Shown: positions 47,573-59,299, counted from the first letter of the stretch. The stretch is DNA of 64,000 nt from Neckera pumila (GCA_963969595.1 OZ018413.1:12823711-12887710), one strand, 5' to 3'. Made by a program: numbers and translations. Notes: a model not told the origin generated them from the letters alone.

Positions 47573-47809
47573 CATTAGAGGGGATTTGAGGGCCTCGGAG
47601 GGCTACGAGTTTCCTTGCATTTACAAACTGCAGGAATGCAGTTGCAGCAGCTGGCTGATGTAGCACAGTGACTGCCACGTCACTTTTTGAAAAGAAAAGA
47701 AAAAAATTGCTTAAAATGATATTGAAAATAAAAATTCTGACAACCCGTACTGTTGTTCACATAATCGGGTTTGAAACGACCTTCCAAGGCCCCCAAATCT
47801 CCTCTAATG
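47573..47809. mobile_element. CATTAG-family MITE, copy C (237 bp)
   Basis: Ends CATTAGAGGGGATTTGAGG and, on the right reverse-complemented, CATTAGAGGAGATTTGGGG. The interior has CAGCTGGCTGATGTAG and TGCCACGTCACTTTTTG, as in copies A and B but shorter. Confidence 0.72.
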
Positions 47810-48101
47810 GAGAACATGATTGGATATCACCCAAAGCTAAATAAAAACTACAACCATTGTTGTTGCCATGAGCCAACGTCCTACAGCAATACAACCACAA
47901 TTAGTGGACTTGGTAACTAAAGTCAAGGGCAAGACCAGCAAGGATCCACTTGAATTTGCCATTGACGGAGGAAGCAAAAGGTCCATTGAGGCACCATTTG
48001 TCAATAAAAGATTTAGAAAGCAGTTTGGAGAGATTACCAAGGTTCTTCCGTAGATTCTCTTGTTAGTGATATCCCACTCCACATTGCCCTAAGCTTACTA
48101 G

Positions 48102-48503
48102 AGCATCTCCACCATGGCTCAACCTCCCTAGGCTAGACGCCATCGGCCAAGCCCGGAAGCCAAAGAATCCACCCCCACCCACTGTGACGCGGCCGACAAA
48201 GTTTGAAGCACCGGGCGTGGGGAAAGTGGCTCTTTTCCCTCAACTTCCCGTGCATGGTGAAAGCCCCGGGCTGACAACTTTTCTATCAAATTTCATATTT
48301 TCTTGTTGTGTTGACTTCTTTTTCATGAATTTTCATGTCTTCTTGTTTGTTTTTAGTAATTGCTCAAGTTTTGTACATCAGAGACCGGTTCATGAGGTCG
48401 AGCTATGCTACGGGGAATTATAACCACAGAATCTGGAAGGTGAAGAAAGCCCGCCAACGTCCCTGTGCTATGGAGAATTGGCCACCCCAAGGTGGCGATG
48501 CTC
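48102..48503. mobile_element. PIF/Harbinger-type MITE (402 bp)
   Basis: Left end GAGCATCTCCACCATGG; right end, reverse-complemented, GAGCATCGCCACCTTGG. Flanks are CTA (left) and TTA (right), a one-base-decayed TWA duplication. Confidence 0.68.
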
Positions 48504-48599
48504 TTAATCAAGGCTTGAGGCCATGCCAAATTTTGTGCATGAGTTCAAAGTGCGTTCACCTAGTATCATTAAATGCAATGTCATTCCTTTCAATCTATT

Positions 48600-48890
48600 T
48601 GTACACAAATGGCCATCAAGACCATACAAACTTTGTTGGACCTTCTCAAAATCTTTTGTGAAAAAATTCCTTGCTTCATCAGGTGAGTATTCTCTACTCT
48701 ATGGGCCCATTGCGTTAGAAGAAGTGATGAGAATATTCATGATGTGAATGCCATTGTTGTGCAAGTATTTACTAAATCAACAATGGAATGGTCAACTCTT
48801 GTTGATTATAAATATCCGGTTGACAACCATTGCATGTCAAAATGAACCACAAGCTTGATTTTTAGTAAGATCCTTTCAATATCCACACAA
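48600..48890. repeat. Inverted dispersed repeat pair, arm 2
   Basis: Reverse-orientation partner of 41,530-41,810. See that entry. Confidence 0.65.
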
Positions 48891-48899
48891 CAATGGTGG

Positions 48900-50370
48900 A
48901 TATCCCATTGTTGAGATGCACTCCCTGAATTGATGGAGGACAGACTATCTTGGACATACCAATGGGAGATGTTAAGGTTTCTAAAGATTCACACGCACCT
49001 TCTCTAGGCATTCATAGCTACCACTTTGTGCAATACTAACCATAAAAATCATGCCTCATTGGGTGTCCATTTCCTCATCCAAATTGAGTCTAAAATCCCC
49101 TAAAAGTGCCCCTTGCTACTTCCATGCAGGATGCCTTGTCTTTCTTAAAGAAGGGTCCTTCCATAGAATATTGTATTGTGTGCATATTGCAATCCTAAAA
49201 AAAACTTGAAGCAAAAAGCAATTACAATTTGAAAGTACATGAATTCCAAAGCTAAACAAACACACAGACTTAATTGATGAGGCGGTTTTTTCATCACTCC
49301 AAGAATCGCCTTTGCTTCTTTTTTCAGCTACACATTGCTTGACTTCAATACTTTATAGCATGTTGAACATCTATAGGTACTGTAAAAATTTGACATATGT
49401 GTGCTTCAATAAAAATTATACATGTAGAAAAATGTAAATGGGCTAATATTTATTTGAATGGACTTTGAAGGTCCTCAACGAATCAAAGACTTGAGATTTC
49501 ATCTACTATTATAGATGATCCATAGGTTGCAATTTGAAACGTTGTTGCATCTACTTTGAATAGATTTGAAGATATTTGTCTTATTACACAATTAGTACAA
49601 ATCATTTTAATTTGTATTTTGCAACCAAAGCTATTTCACTGCAATCTTTTTGAATCTGAAATGTTTTGTTTGTAAGGGCATTTACATAGTACATTTGCTT
49701 GGATTATAGGTGATTTAATATGATATATGACAACAACAATTTGGTACCAAAATTTTACAATACATTATAATTTTGTTTTTATCATATACATTTGTTAACA
49801 TTTTCTTATATATATTCTGTTATACTATACAATAGTAACTACATAAGTTTAATGCATTAGTAAATTATTGGGTTTCAATTAAAAGTACTTACTTAAAATA
49901 ACTCAAAATCTAGATGAAATCCTTGAATGGATCCCGTTCACAGATTTTCTGGGAGCGATTATAATGTTCAAAATTGATATAAAAATTTCCAAGAGAAAAT
50001 TTGACAATACATCTTTTCTTTCAAAATGGATGAAATCAAAATATATTCATCCACTTGTGACCCAATATCATCCTACTTGGAAATATCATCTTTCTTGGAA
50101 ATATCATCCTACTTCGGAAATATCGTCCTACTTGGAAATGATAGCTACTTGGATTTTATTAACATCCTACTTTTGAAAATCTTTACTGATTTTTCATGTT
50201 GATTCCATCCTTTCCAAATTGGAAAATGTTTTTCAGAATATTCTAACTCCTTTTCCCTAAATAGCCACTGCCGAAAACTTGCCACAAATAAAATTTGGGT
50301 CCTTCTATCTTAGGCAACTCCACAACACCTCCAGCTGACATTAAATTACAGCAGCCCTGAATTCAATAAA
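48900..50370. other. Intergenic, no supported gene
   Basis: AT-rich, no recognisable coding region. A short direct reiteration of 'TCATCCTACTTGGAAATA' occurs at about 50,068-50,140. Confidence 0.45.
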
Positions 50371-50371
50371 A

Positions 50372-50635
50372 CTAGTGCGCCCTGTGACGTTGCTACAATA
50401 TAATAAAAGGAAACTAAAAGTGATTTTCTAGTTTTTTAAAACCAAAAATCATTCAAAAATTCATAACTTTCCCACCGTAGGTCCAAACTTCACAAAACGA
50501 AGTCCGTGCACCCCTCCTTGTTGAGGGCTTTCCAAGGGTACCAAGCGTGTGACCGGGGGACGCACGGTCCGAGAGATCTCACCGTAACAAATAAATCAAA
50601 ACAAAATAATTGACAGCCTGTCTTAAAGGTATGGA
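50372..50635 (-). mobile_element. Helitron-like non-autonomous element, single copy
   Basis: On the plus strand it starts A|CTAGTGCGCCCTGTG. It shares the conserved core with the array at 12230-13808 (GTGCACCCCTCCT, GGGCTTTCCAAGGGTACCAAG, GGGGACGCACGGTC) and ends CAGCCTGTCTTAAAGGTATGGA. On the minus strand it therefore begins TC and ends CTAG. The base before the TC end is T rather than the expected A. Confidence 0.55.
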
Positions 50636-50800
50636 AGTTCATGCAACCATCAAAAAATAAAGCAAATTAAAAAATTAAAAAAATTAAAAATTAAAAGCAA
50701 AAGTGACATATTGAGATACTTTCCTTGAGTTTTAGTCAAACGTGTCCTTTTGGCGACCGTAGATCACCTCACTGGACGGTTGAAAGAAGACAATTGCAAC

Positions 50801-51091
50801 CAGGGCTTTTTTTTTTTTTTTCATTTTTTATAAAGTGCCAAAGTGGCGGTGTAAAATGTTATAGTAGTGCTCCAAATTTCAACATTCACCTACATATCAG
50901 ATAGAAAATATCACATTAGCACATATCACATGCCCATAATTGAATTTATTTTTTCATCCACACTCTGGAGATTTCATCTAAAATATTTTTTTCTTAAAGT
51001 TTTCTGGCAAAAAACTTCATGGTTTGTTGCCATTTTTTAGCCAAATTATTCTAGTGCAGTTTGGCACTATAATGCCCTCCAAAAAGCCTTG
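50801..51091. mobile_element. hAT-type MITE (291 bp)
   Basis: Begins CAGGGCTTTTTT and ends AAAAAGCCTTG. 8-bp flanks ATTGCAAC (50793-50800) and ATTGCAAA (51092-51099) match at seven of eight positions, the duplication size of hAT elements. Full-length similarity to 15892-16179, for example AATGTTATAGTAGTGCTC and TTTAGCCAAATTAT. Non-coding. Confidence 0.75.
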
Positions 51092-51099
51092 ATTGCAAA

Positions 51100-52224
51100 C
51101 ACTTCTAACTACTATATCTAAAGTCGAACCACCCATAGTCAATCACTCAAGCAATTTGGGATAGATCATGAGCAATATGACGCAATGCAAACTTTTCCCA
51201 TGTAGAAAGATAGGAAATATGGAGACAACAAATTTCTCATAATTTTATCTCCAAAATTGAAATTACTATCAATGAATTTTAGAAGCCAAAAAGTGCTCCA
51301 AACCCATAGCCAATGCCTAGACTTTTCTACTTTCAATCATTCAAGAACTACTTTCTTGCTCACTACTTCCTACTTTGTTGCTCATTACTTTTAGTGCAAT
51401 TTGGGACATGTGTTTTGACCTCATTAGTCCCAACTTTGAAAAGGAAAAAAAAAAACATTCCAAGCTTGGATTGGAAATTTGTTCCAGTCTTGGTTGGAAA
51501 TGATTGCATCCTAGAGGTTGAATATGGGTCCCTGGTCAGGAATGGGTGGTCCAACTTTAGTCACTATTAATATATTGGTCAAATTTTCATATTTTCTTGT
51601 TGGCAAGTGAAAGGTAGTTCCAACGCATTCAAAAGATGCAACATTTGAATATTGTATGTAAAAGTTATAAAAGGTCAAAGGTTTTTAATTAGTTTTTTCT
51701 ACACAATTAAGTACATAAAGATTTTGGATGGCGATTTTGGGTCAATAGCGCATTTGGGGGGACCCACTTTACAACCAAAGGAGTCTAAATAAGTGATTCA
51801 ACATGGTTTCTATAATAATGTTGAATTTTTTTTGGAGGGTCTTGTTGTTGGTTGAAAGGGAGATTATAGATTGCAATTTTTGGACACCATACGAACAAAC
51901 TATGAATTTTCAAAGTATTGAAAGTAAGTATTTTTAAACCAATTCCAAACTCTCATTAATAGTGATAATATATTCTAACAATCTTCAGGGGTTGATTTTA
52001 GAAAGGGATTAGAATTAGTTCTACCATTACACTAGAAAAATGGAGGAAATTTATATGGAATTACTACAAATGTCTCCAAAAAAAATATAAGATTTGCCAA
52101 ATTTGGATGAAGTTTATTAATGTTCATAATAATGTAGATGAAAATTTGTGTATAGTGGTTGGATGTCCAAAAAATGAATGATTATTTAGATCTACGTGAT
52201 ATTTTCTATGAAAATTGTATCACT
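51100..52224. other. Intergenic, no supported gene
   Basis: No gene recognised. The segment 51,570-51,780 is a dispersed repeat also seen at 31,360-31,560. The segment 51,810-52,000 resembles 62,090-62,280. Confidence 0.45.
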
Positions 52225-53043
52225 TTTTACTACAAAACATTACTTAAAAATCCACTATTAGAGGGTTTGCTTGGCTATTTCAGGTCAATTTTGGGGGGTC
52301 TATAGGCTTTATTGCCTAACTGAAGACAAGTTGAAGACTTCTCATATTCCAATGATATACATCTTATATCAACATTAGTATGTAGATTTTAGTATCTCTT
52401 TTCTGTCCAAATGTAGGTATCACATTCTAAGCAGTGGTCGTGGGTGCATGTACCTTCTACGGTTTGACTATGTAGATTTTAGTATTACCTTTCTGTTCAA
52501 ATGTAGGTGTCACATTCTAGGTAGTGATCGTAGGTGCATGCACGTTATGTGGTCTCTTTACTGTCTCAGCTGGAAGGAGACATTGCCTTGACTAAAACTC
52601 CAAGGAACTATGTGTCAAAATAAAGTTGAGTAAGACCCTCCTTGAAAAATTACCAATGCTACAGACTGGCAAAGCCTCCTCCTACATAGATGTCACATTC
52701 TAGGCAGTGATTGTGGCTGCATGTACCTTGTGTGGTCTCAATATGTAGATTTTTAGTATCACCTTGCTGTCCAAACATAGGTGTCACAATCTGGGCAGTG
52801 ATTGTGGATACATGCACCTTCTGCTCTTTCTTCATGGTCTCTGTTAGAAGGAGACATTGACTTAAACTCCAAGTAACTATGTATCAAAATAAATTTGAAT
52901 AGGACCTTCCTTGAAAAATGACCAATGCTGTGGACTGGCAAACCTATAGTGTGACATTGATTTGACCTATTAGTAAGGGAGAGAGATTAGCATCACCACC
53001 AAAAACTTTATTATTGTGAAAAACTGACTCTTTAGTACCATAA
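52225..53043. repeat. ~0.8-kb direct repeat flanking the CFL1-like gene, copy 1
   Basis: Closely matches 59,985-60,824 in the same orientation, from GAGGGTTTGCTTGGCTATTT to GACTCTTTAGTACCATAA. Inside each copy are four to five modules of the type TATGTAGATTTTTAGTATCA / GTGTCACATTCTAGGCAGTG / GTGGGTGCATG. The unit is thus itself a tandem array. Confidence 0.85.
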
Positions 53044-53049
53044 ATCATC

Positions 53050-55750
53050 CATGACCTACTTGAGTATTAAAATAAATAAACTAAATGTTGATGTAAGCCC
53101 ATTTTCAACAAAAAATTGCAAGACCTACATGTGGACCAGAACTGACACTAAAACCTAGATATTGATTATACGAGATGTATACCATCAAAACTGGAGAATC
53201 TATGAGAGCCTAGTATTGTTTTTTCAATACACGGAAAGACAATACTTTAAAAATTCATAACTCGTTCATACAGTGTCCAAATAATGTGTGCCAAAGTGCG
53301 TTGAAATCCTCTTTCAATTGCCAATAAGATCCAGTAAGAACAATTGTTTATCTTTCATATTATTAATAAGTAAAGTATGCTCAGTTTTGCAAGTAGGTGC
53401 ACTTTCCTCAATGCGAGTGGAGCTGTTTTCGGTGCCGATCTCTGGCAGTTTTGGTAGTCAGTGGGTGTGTTCGTGTACCTTCAGTCTTTGACTTCCTGCA
53501 GTTTGTAGTACAAGAGCTCTGTGGCTTTCCCGAGAAACGCTCCGCACCTTCACCGAAGTTGAACCCTTTTGCTGCTTTTCCTTTTACCACTTTCATTTCT
53601 TTAAAAAACAATGTGAATCAGTCACACTTAATAAACGCTCATACCTGGAATGTCGGCGTCGGAATTAATGGCAGTGAAGCGAGTTTGTGGGCGACGTGCA
53701 AGATCATTGACGACGCTGCGGCAGTGCGGCGACAGAAGACGTTTGTCATCACTGACTTTCGGAGCTTGCAACTCACACTATCTTATTCCAGGCAATTGTG
53801 AGCTAAGTACGATGTGAGATTAACTTAGAAAGTGTATGTAATAGAAAAGTGGTGGAACTTATCTAAAGGCTTACAATAGTCTGCTCTTTGTAGAAAATCT
53901 TACTGTACATGGCCGGGGGAATCGAGGACATCAACTGAAACTTGCTTTTGTATTCAATGGCGTGGATAAGTTAAACTTACTTCAAAGCTGTTGTGTACTT
54001 GTGTACATTCACTGATCAACATTTTACGAGATCTGGCGCAGTGGTGCTCATGAAACTTACGAGCTTGCTAGTTGCTCCTGCAGAAGAATACGAGAGTACT
54101 ACTGAACAGAGGATGTGATATTAGAGAGTGCAATTTAGAAGTGGTTTGGGTGTCAAGGCTTCACTTCCCGTAACTACCCGGCTATCAGGGTTGGCATTAT
54201 TAAATTAATTAAATGAAAAAACAAGTGGTGAATTTTTTTTGGAAATTACTCCTTGTGGGAGTTGGTAAAACAGCAACTCAAAAGATGGATGAAATAGCAA
54301 CACAAAATGTGGAAGAAACGAGGTAGAACACGCGATTGATATTAGAGAGTGTAATTGCAAAGTGGTCTGGCCGTCTGGGTTGTAAAGGCTTCACTTAAGC
54401 ATACATCTATACACGGGAATATGTATATTTCAAGGACATGAAGCTTCGTACTTTGTATTCAATTCCGTGGATAAATTACCTTACTTCAAAGCTATTGTGT
54501 ACACTCACCTGATCGACATTTGACGAAATCTCACTCTCATCAATATTCTCACCAAAAATCCTGTCGATTCGAAAGGTAGAGCGTAGCTGGAAAGAAGTCG
54601 TGACCAGCGTGTCCATTTAAAAGCAGCAAAAGGAGTTTCTCTAGAATCTCTACGCAGCCGGGGTATGCTCGAAAGTAGAAAGTGGCCAGGTCTTGAAATG
54701 GGAAACCATTAGCAAAAACTGCAGATTTGGACTGGCAAAGTTTCCAACTCCGGCAAACGAATCGGGGCTGAAAGGAAACGCTGAGCCCCATCACTGGCCA
54801 GAGCAGCGAAGATTACGTTAAAGCAGACCACAATGCAATGGGGGCATCTGCCCTTTTTGTTCCAAAAAAGAAAATTAAATCAGATCCAATACACTCATAA
54901 CAATCACAAGAAACAGGGTAAAGCTGCAACTTAAAGTTCGGAAGAAACAGCAACACACACACAGAATACGGAAGATACACTATTGTAAAGCAGCAACAAA
55001 AAAATGTGAAAGAAACTGCGAAAAATGGCAACAAGAAATGTGGAAGAAAATCTGAGAAACAGCAACAAAAAATGTGGAAGAAACAGAGTAAATTAGGAAC
55101 CCAGAATGTGAAAATAAACAGCGTAAAAACATCAAACATCAACCCCAAATGTGGTAGAGACAGGGTGAAACTGCAACACAAAATTTGGATGACTCCCAAC
55201 AGGTGGTGAGAGAGATATTACTCCAACTTGTAATTTTTTTTCAACCTGTTTTTTTCAATTCCAAGACCAGATTAAAGAACAAACGGCCTTTCAGATGAGA
55301 GCAAAATTGTAGAGTTGAACTCCCCGCCTCTTTTTGAGACTGGTGTGCATCCAGAGTCTGTTAATTGCAGGTCCCACTCAGAGGACAGTGAGAGTCAGAG
55401 AGAGTGACACCAGAACCAGCGAAGGAGACTCCATGCTGAACAGAACCAAGAAAAAAGTGATAATCTAAAACCTTGTTAATTACATGAAACCCTGCTTCTG
55501 AAACAGCAACAAAAGATAGTTCAGTTGCTTCCACTGTTAACGAACCAGCAGCAGAAGTATCAAATCTGCTAAATGTACAATTGATACATGGCATTTGGAT
55601 GGCATTTGGACCCATTCTGGGCTAATTAAATGGAACCAAAGCTCCTGAAGTGTGTTTTTCCGAAGTTTCTTGTGCAAGGAACCAAGACAGTTCCTCTGAA
55701 GTCAAAATTGAGTTTGTGGTTCAGAACCGAAGTAGTCTACGGCTAATGTA
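53050..55750. other. Region 3' of the CFL1-like gene; no supported gene
   Basis: No recognisable protein. The stretch 53,400-53,800 is less AT-rich and holds a 134-codon plus-strand frame without family resemblance. A ~35-40 bp repeat (CAACAAAAAATGTGGAAGAA) is reiterated between about 54,990 and 55,090. Sequence just below 55,750 is probably the 3' UTR of the minus-strand CFL1-like gene. Confidence 0.4.
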
Positions 55751-58324
55751 CTAATTGGATCCCAAGCCTACTTTCAAGCCTCCTCTTTGTTTCTTACACG
55801 GCGGAGCGAAGTCCACTGGCACCTTGCTATCACATCTGGGGCACCGTGGGTCTGCTTTGTTGAGCATCACGTACATGAGGCAACGAGTGCAAGCTCCCAT
55901 TACTAGGGCGTCTGGTTCCATGACTCTCTCCACCTTTATGCTTTCTGCTTCAAAGACCCTGAAACATCACCCAAAAAAATTAACACTCACATCAGTCACT
56001 ATGTCAAAAGAAAGCAAAAAAAATTAAAATTAAAAAAAAAAGGAGGTTGGTTTTGCACTTTTGCATGATTTCAGCCTTCAGGTCTCACAGAAAGATCGAA
56101 GACCAGATGTCAAACAGATAAACAAAGAAACAGACTAAACAACTGCATAGAATCGTAAGTATGGTCTATGTCGTTCCCACAAATACAAATGTTCTCCGAT
56201 TAACTGTACATGCCTAAGGCTCCAATGTTTAGGAAATGGCTGTCCATAGGTGGAATGCACGCTAAAAGGGCTCTAATGTTCAGGGAATAGGTCTTAGAGT
56301 GTAAACTTCAGAGTTCCAATGATTTCAAAGCTTAAGATGGCTTGATGGACACAACGGCTTCAATATGTACACAACCAAGCAAACAAAATGGAATAACAGA
56401 GTGAAATCAAACCACAAAGCTTAAGTAAACGTTGCAAACGGCTTCAATAAGGACACAGCCCAGCGAACAAAGGTTAAGACAGAGTGCAGTCAAACCGCAA
56501 AGCTCAAGTAAATTGCACAAATGGCTTCAGTATGGACACAACCAAGCCAACAAAGCGGAAGAACAGAGTGCAATCAAACCGCAAAGCTCAAGTAATTTGC
56601 ACAAACGGCTTCAATATGGGCAAAACCAAGCGAACGAAGTCAAAGAACAGAGTGAAATTAAACCGCAAAGCTCAAGTAAATTTTTAAAACGGCTTCAATA
56701 TGGACACAACCAAGCGAACAAAGTCTAAGAACAGAGTAAACCAAACCGCAAAGCTCAAGAATTTTTTTACAAACGGCTCGACGTTAACACAACGAAGCGA
56801 ACAAAGCTTAAGAACAGAGAGCAATCAAACCACAAAGCTCAGGGAATTTTCACAAACAGCTAGAATGCACACCACCAGAACGTTCAAACCTCTCCAGTAA
56901 ATTTGACAAACAGCTCGAATGTATGGACACAAACAAGCGACCAAGTTGAAGAACAGAGTGCAACCAAACCAACCACAAAGCACAAGTAAATCTCACAACC
57001 AGCTTGACTGTACACCGCTAGAAAACACTTTCGCCTCCTCAAAGTTTCAGATGTTCTTACCCTGCGGAAGCAGACGTTTTCAATCCAGCACGAGAGCGTG
57101 ACGAAGCCGACGAGGAGTTGCTCGTAGCCGGCGAAGCCGCACTAGGCTCAGACCGAGTGGTCGAGGTCGTCAGCGACGAAAAGGAAGAAGAACCCAATCT
57201 GCCGGGCGCCACAATAGCTTCACGCTTCACTGTCCGTGTTTCACTACTTCTCCGTAACGCGTTTTGAATCATCTCCACCGTGCACACAGTTTGGGGAGAT
57301 ATGCGAGGACTGGAGGATCTTCTTCGCATTCCCCCTCCTGCAGATAAGTTCAAGTCCAGTTCCAAGTTAGAATCCTCCACAACGGCGACAGCTCCTCTGC
57401 TACTGGTGGTTGTGGTGCTCGTATAATTTATGCGATGCTGCTGCAAACTCCAGTGATGTTGCTGTTGCTGTTGCTGATGCTGATGCCTGGAGGAAGACGA
57501 TGGCAGTGCAGTTCGGATCCTACTACCATTCTTGCGGCGCAGGGGCGGACTTCCCGAGGAGGAGGGGGTTGAGCAGCCTGCAGGAGTTGCAACAGTTACA
57601 GCTGCAGCTATTCCTTGTCCTCCTTTTAAATTTAAGCTCTCGGTTTCCGACTTCTTACTGGCGAGAAACTCATGCGCTACTTGGGGAGACGCCTCTTGTT
57701 GTTGTTGTTGTTGTTGTTGTAAGACTGCTGCTGTCTGAAGCTCAATCTCCACTGGTTGCCGACAGTTGGGATTGTAGAAATCTCTCGAACGAGTTTGTTG
57801 CCGTTTCCGTGGGTCGTTGAAACTGCTCACTCCTAAGCTTTTGTTCACGAAGTAAAGCTCCCCAGTCTGCAACCCAAAAACCAAACCAAATCCAAACGAA
57901 CACGAACTCACTGGTATGAGAACTGGCGACCGGCAATTGTGTTGGACAAGCACTAGTTAATTACCGACAGTTTCAGACAGAGGCGAGAACTTGTGTGTAC
58001 AGCTTCAAGTATGATTTCGAGTATGATTGCAGAAAGATCGTGTACCTGGAGGTCTAAGCATTTCTCCCAGCCGGAGGGGAGAGGCAGAGTGTCCAGATGC
58101 AGAAACTCAGGAGCCAATTGGTGTTGGGAGGAAGGGGACGACGCAGCTGGATCTGCGTTTCCGAGTAAATCTAGCGTCAATTCGGAGGTTTCAGAGGCCG
58201 AGCGTTGGAGCTGGTTCATCATCAATTGCATCAGTTGTTGAGCATCCGCCCCCCACGCCCGCTTCTTCGGGACTGGACTGCCGAGGAGCTCGGGCCTGGA
58301 GGACACCTCCATCGCCACGGCCAT
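55751..58324 (-). CDS. CFL1-like WW-domain protein with EAR motif (3 exons)
   Basis: Plant CURLY FLAG LEAF1 (CFL1) proteins are WW-domain cofactors; in rice and Arabidopsis they repress cuticle genes through HDG1-type homeodomain factors. Exons on the minus strand: 58324-58046, 57866-57061, 55958-55751, GT-AG and in frame, giving 430 aa. The ATG is directly preceded by an in-frame TGA. The WW-like domain spans about 81-113 (LPSGWEKCLDLQ, then TGELYFVNKS...DPRKR) and is split by intron 1. W86 is present, but the second signature Trp is F109. A polyglutamine run (143-150), a His/Gln stretch (221-230) and Ser-rich segments follow. LELDLNL (261-267) is an EAR-type repression motif. The C-terminus carries CxxC-x12-CxxC (C385, C388, C401, C404) and ends in a basic tail. 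This order (WW, EAR-like, C-terminal Cys pairs) is the CFL1 layout as I know it. Nuclear function and targets are inferred. Confidence 0.85.
56340..57020. repeat. 84-bp minisatellite in intron 2 of the CFL1-like gene
   Basis: About eight units, starting near 56345, 56430, 56514, 56598, 56682, 56766 and later. Each has AACGGCTTCAATATGGACAC, AACCAAGCGAACAAAG and AACCGCAAAGCTCAAGTAAA. Because 84 is divisible by three, a plus-strand frame (56,432-56,728) stays open as a 28-residue repeat; this is not a gene. Later units are shorter and more diverged. Confidence 0.88.
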
Positions 58325-58378
58325 TCAAAACGTAACTCCACGATCTGCGAAGCTGCGGACGAGCTAGCAAACTAGCCA

Positions 58379-59290
58379 GAAAATCTCAATGCAGCAGTAA
58401 CCTGCTTAGAAACGGGAGATTGAATTCACCGGTGCTCCAATAGAGAGAGAACAAGCTCGCTCTCCTTCTCCCCCACTCGCTAGAACCCACAAGTTATGTT
58501 TACACACCCAAAAATCTCGCTCATGCAGGAGCCTGCTTAGAAACGGGAGATTCAATTCACAGTTGCTGCAACAGACAGAACAAAGCTCGACCTCTTCCTC
58601 GCTCGCTCGCTAGCACTCGCACGTTGCGTGTATACCCCAGAAATCTCACTACAGTAGTAGCCTTCTGAAAACTGGAGACTCAATTCACCCTTGCGGCACA
58701 CAGACAGAACAAGCTCGCTCGACTTTTTTCCCCACTATCTCGCTAGCAAACACCCAGAACTTCTATAAACACTCCGGAAATCTCACTGCAGTGGTAGCCT
58801 CCCGAAAACTGGATTTTCAATTCACCGTTGCGGCAAGCAGAACAAGCTTTACTTCGATTCAACAGACAGAACAAGCGCGCTCGACTTCTTCCCCACTCGC
58901 TCGCTACCAAGCACCCAGGACTTCTGTCTGAAACACACCAGAAATCTCACATACAGCAGCCTCCCGAAAACTCGCGATTCAATTCACCGTTGCGGCAACA
59001 GACAGAACAAACTTTACTTCGATTGCAACAACAAACAGAACAACCCTGCTCGAACTTCTTCCCCACTCGCTCGCTACCAAGCACCCAGGACTTCTATCAA
59101 CACACCAGAAATCGCCACTGCAGTTGTAGCCTCCCGAAAACTGGATTTCCAATTCACAGCTCTAGAGAACATTCAAGCTTTCCTTCGATTGCAAGACACA
59201 GAATAAGCTCGCTCGCTCGCTAACCAAACAAGTACCCCCCCGCCCCAGTTGTTGTGTATATACATAGAAGTGCTGGAAATCTCACTCCCT
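58379..59290. repeat. Tandem array upstream of the CFL1-like start codon (6 units plus a partial)
   Basis: Units begin with AGAAATCTCACTGCAG-like sequence at 58379, 58511, 58640, 58776, 58940, 59107 and (partial) 59274. Spacings are 132, 129, 136, 164, 167 and 167 bp. Each unit carries AGCCTCCCGAAAACTGG, CAATTCACCGTTGCGGCAA, GACAGAACAAGCTCGCTCG and CCCCACTCGCTCGCTA. The longer units include an extra CTTTACTTCGATTGCAA block. The array lies 55-970 bp upstream of the minus-strand ATG, in the promoter or a long 5' UTR. Confidence 0.88.
59256..59263 (-). promoter_or_regulatory. Possible TATA element of the CFL1-like gene
   Basis: GTATATAC at the far end of the tandem array. If used, the whole array would be transcribed as a ~0.9-kb 5' UTR. 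Position only; weak. Confidence 0.2.
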
Positions 59291-59299
59291 AGCTAGCTG

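Noticed and set aside
53397..53801. 134-codon plus-strand frame in a less AT-rich patch
   Set aside because: No domain or repeat recognised, no supporting neighbours; could be chance.
56432..56728. 98-codon repetitive plus-strand frame
   Set aside because: Product of the 84-bp minisatellite in intron 2, whose unit length is divisible by three.
57410..57820. 136-codon plus-strand frame with Val and Leu runs
   Set aside because: Antisense of the CFL1-like exon 2; the runs are the reverse of the glutamine codons.
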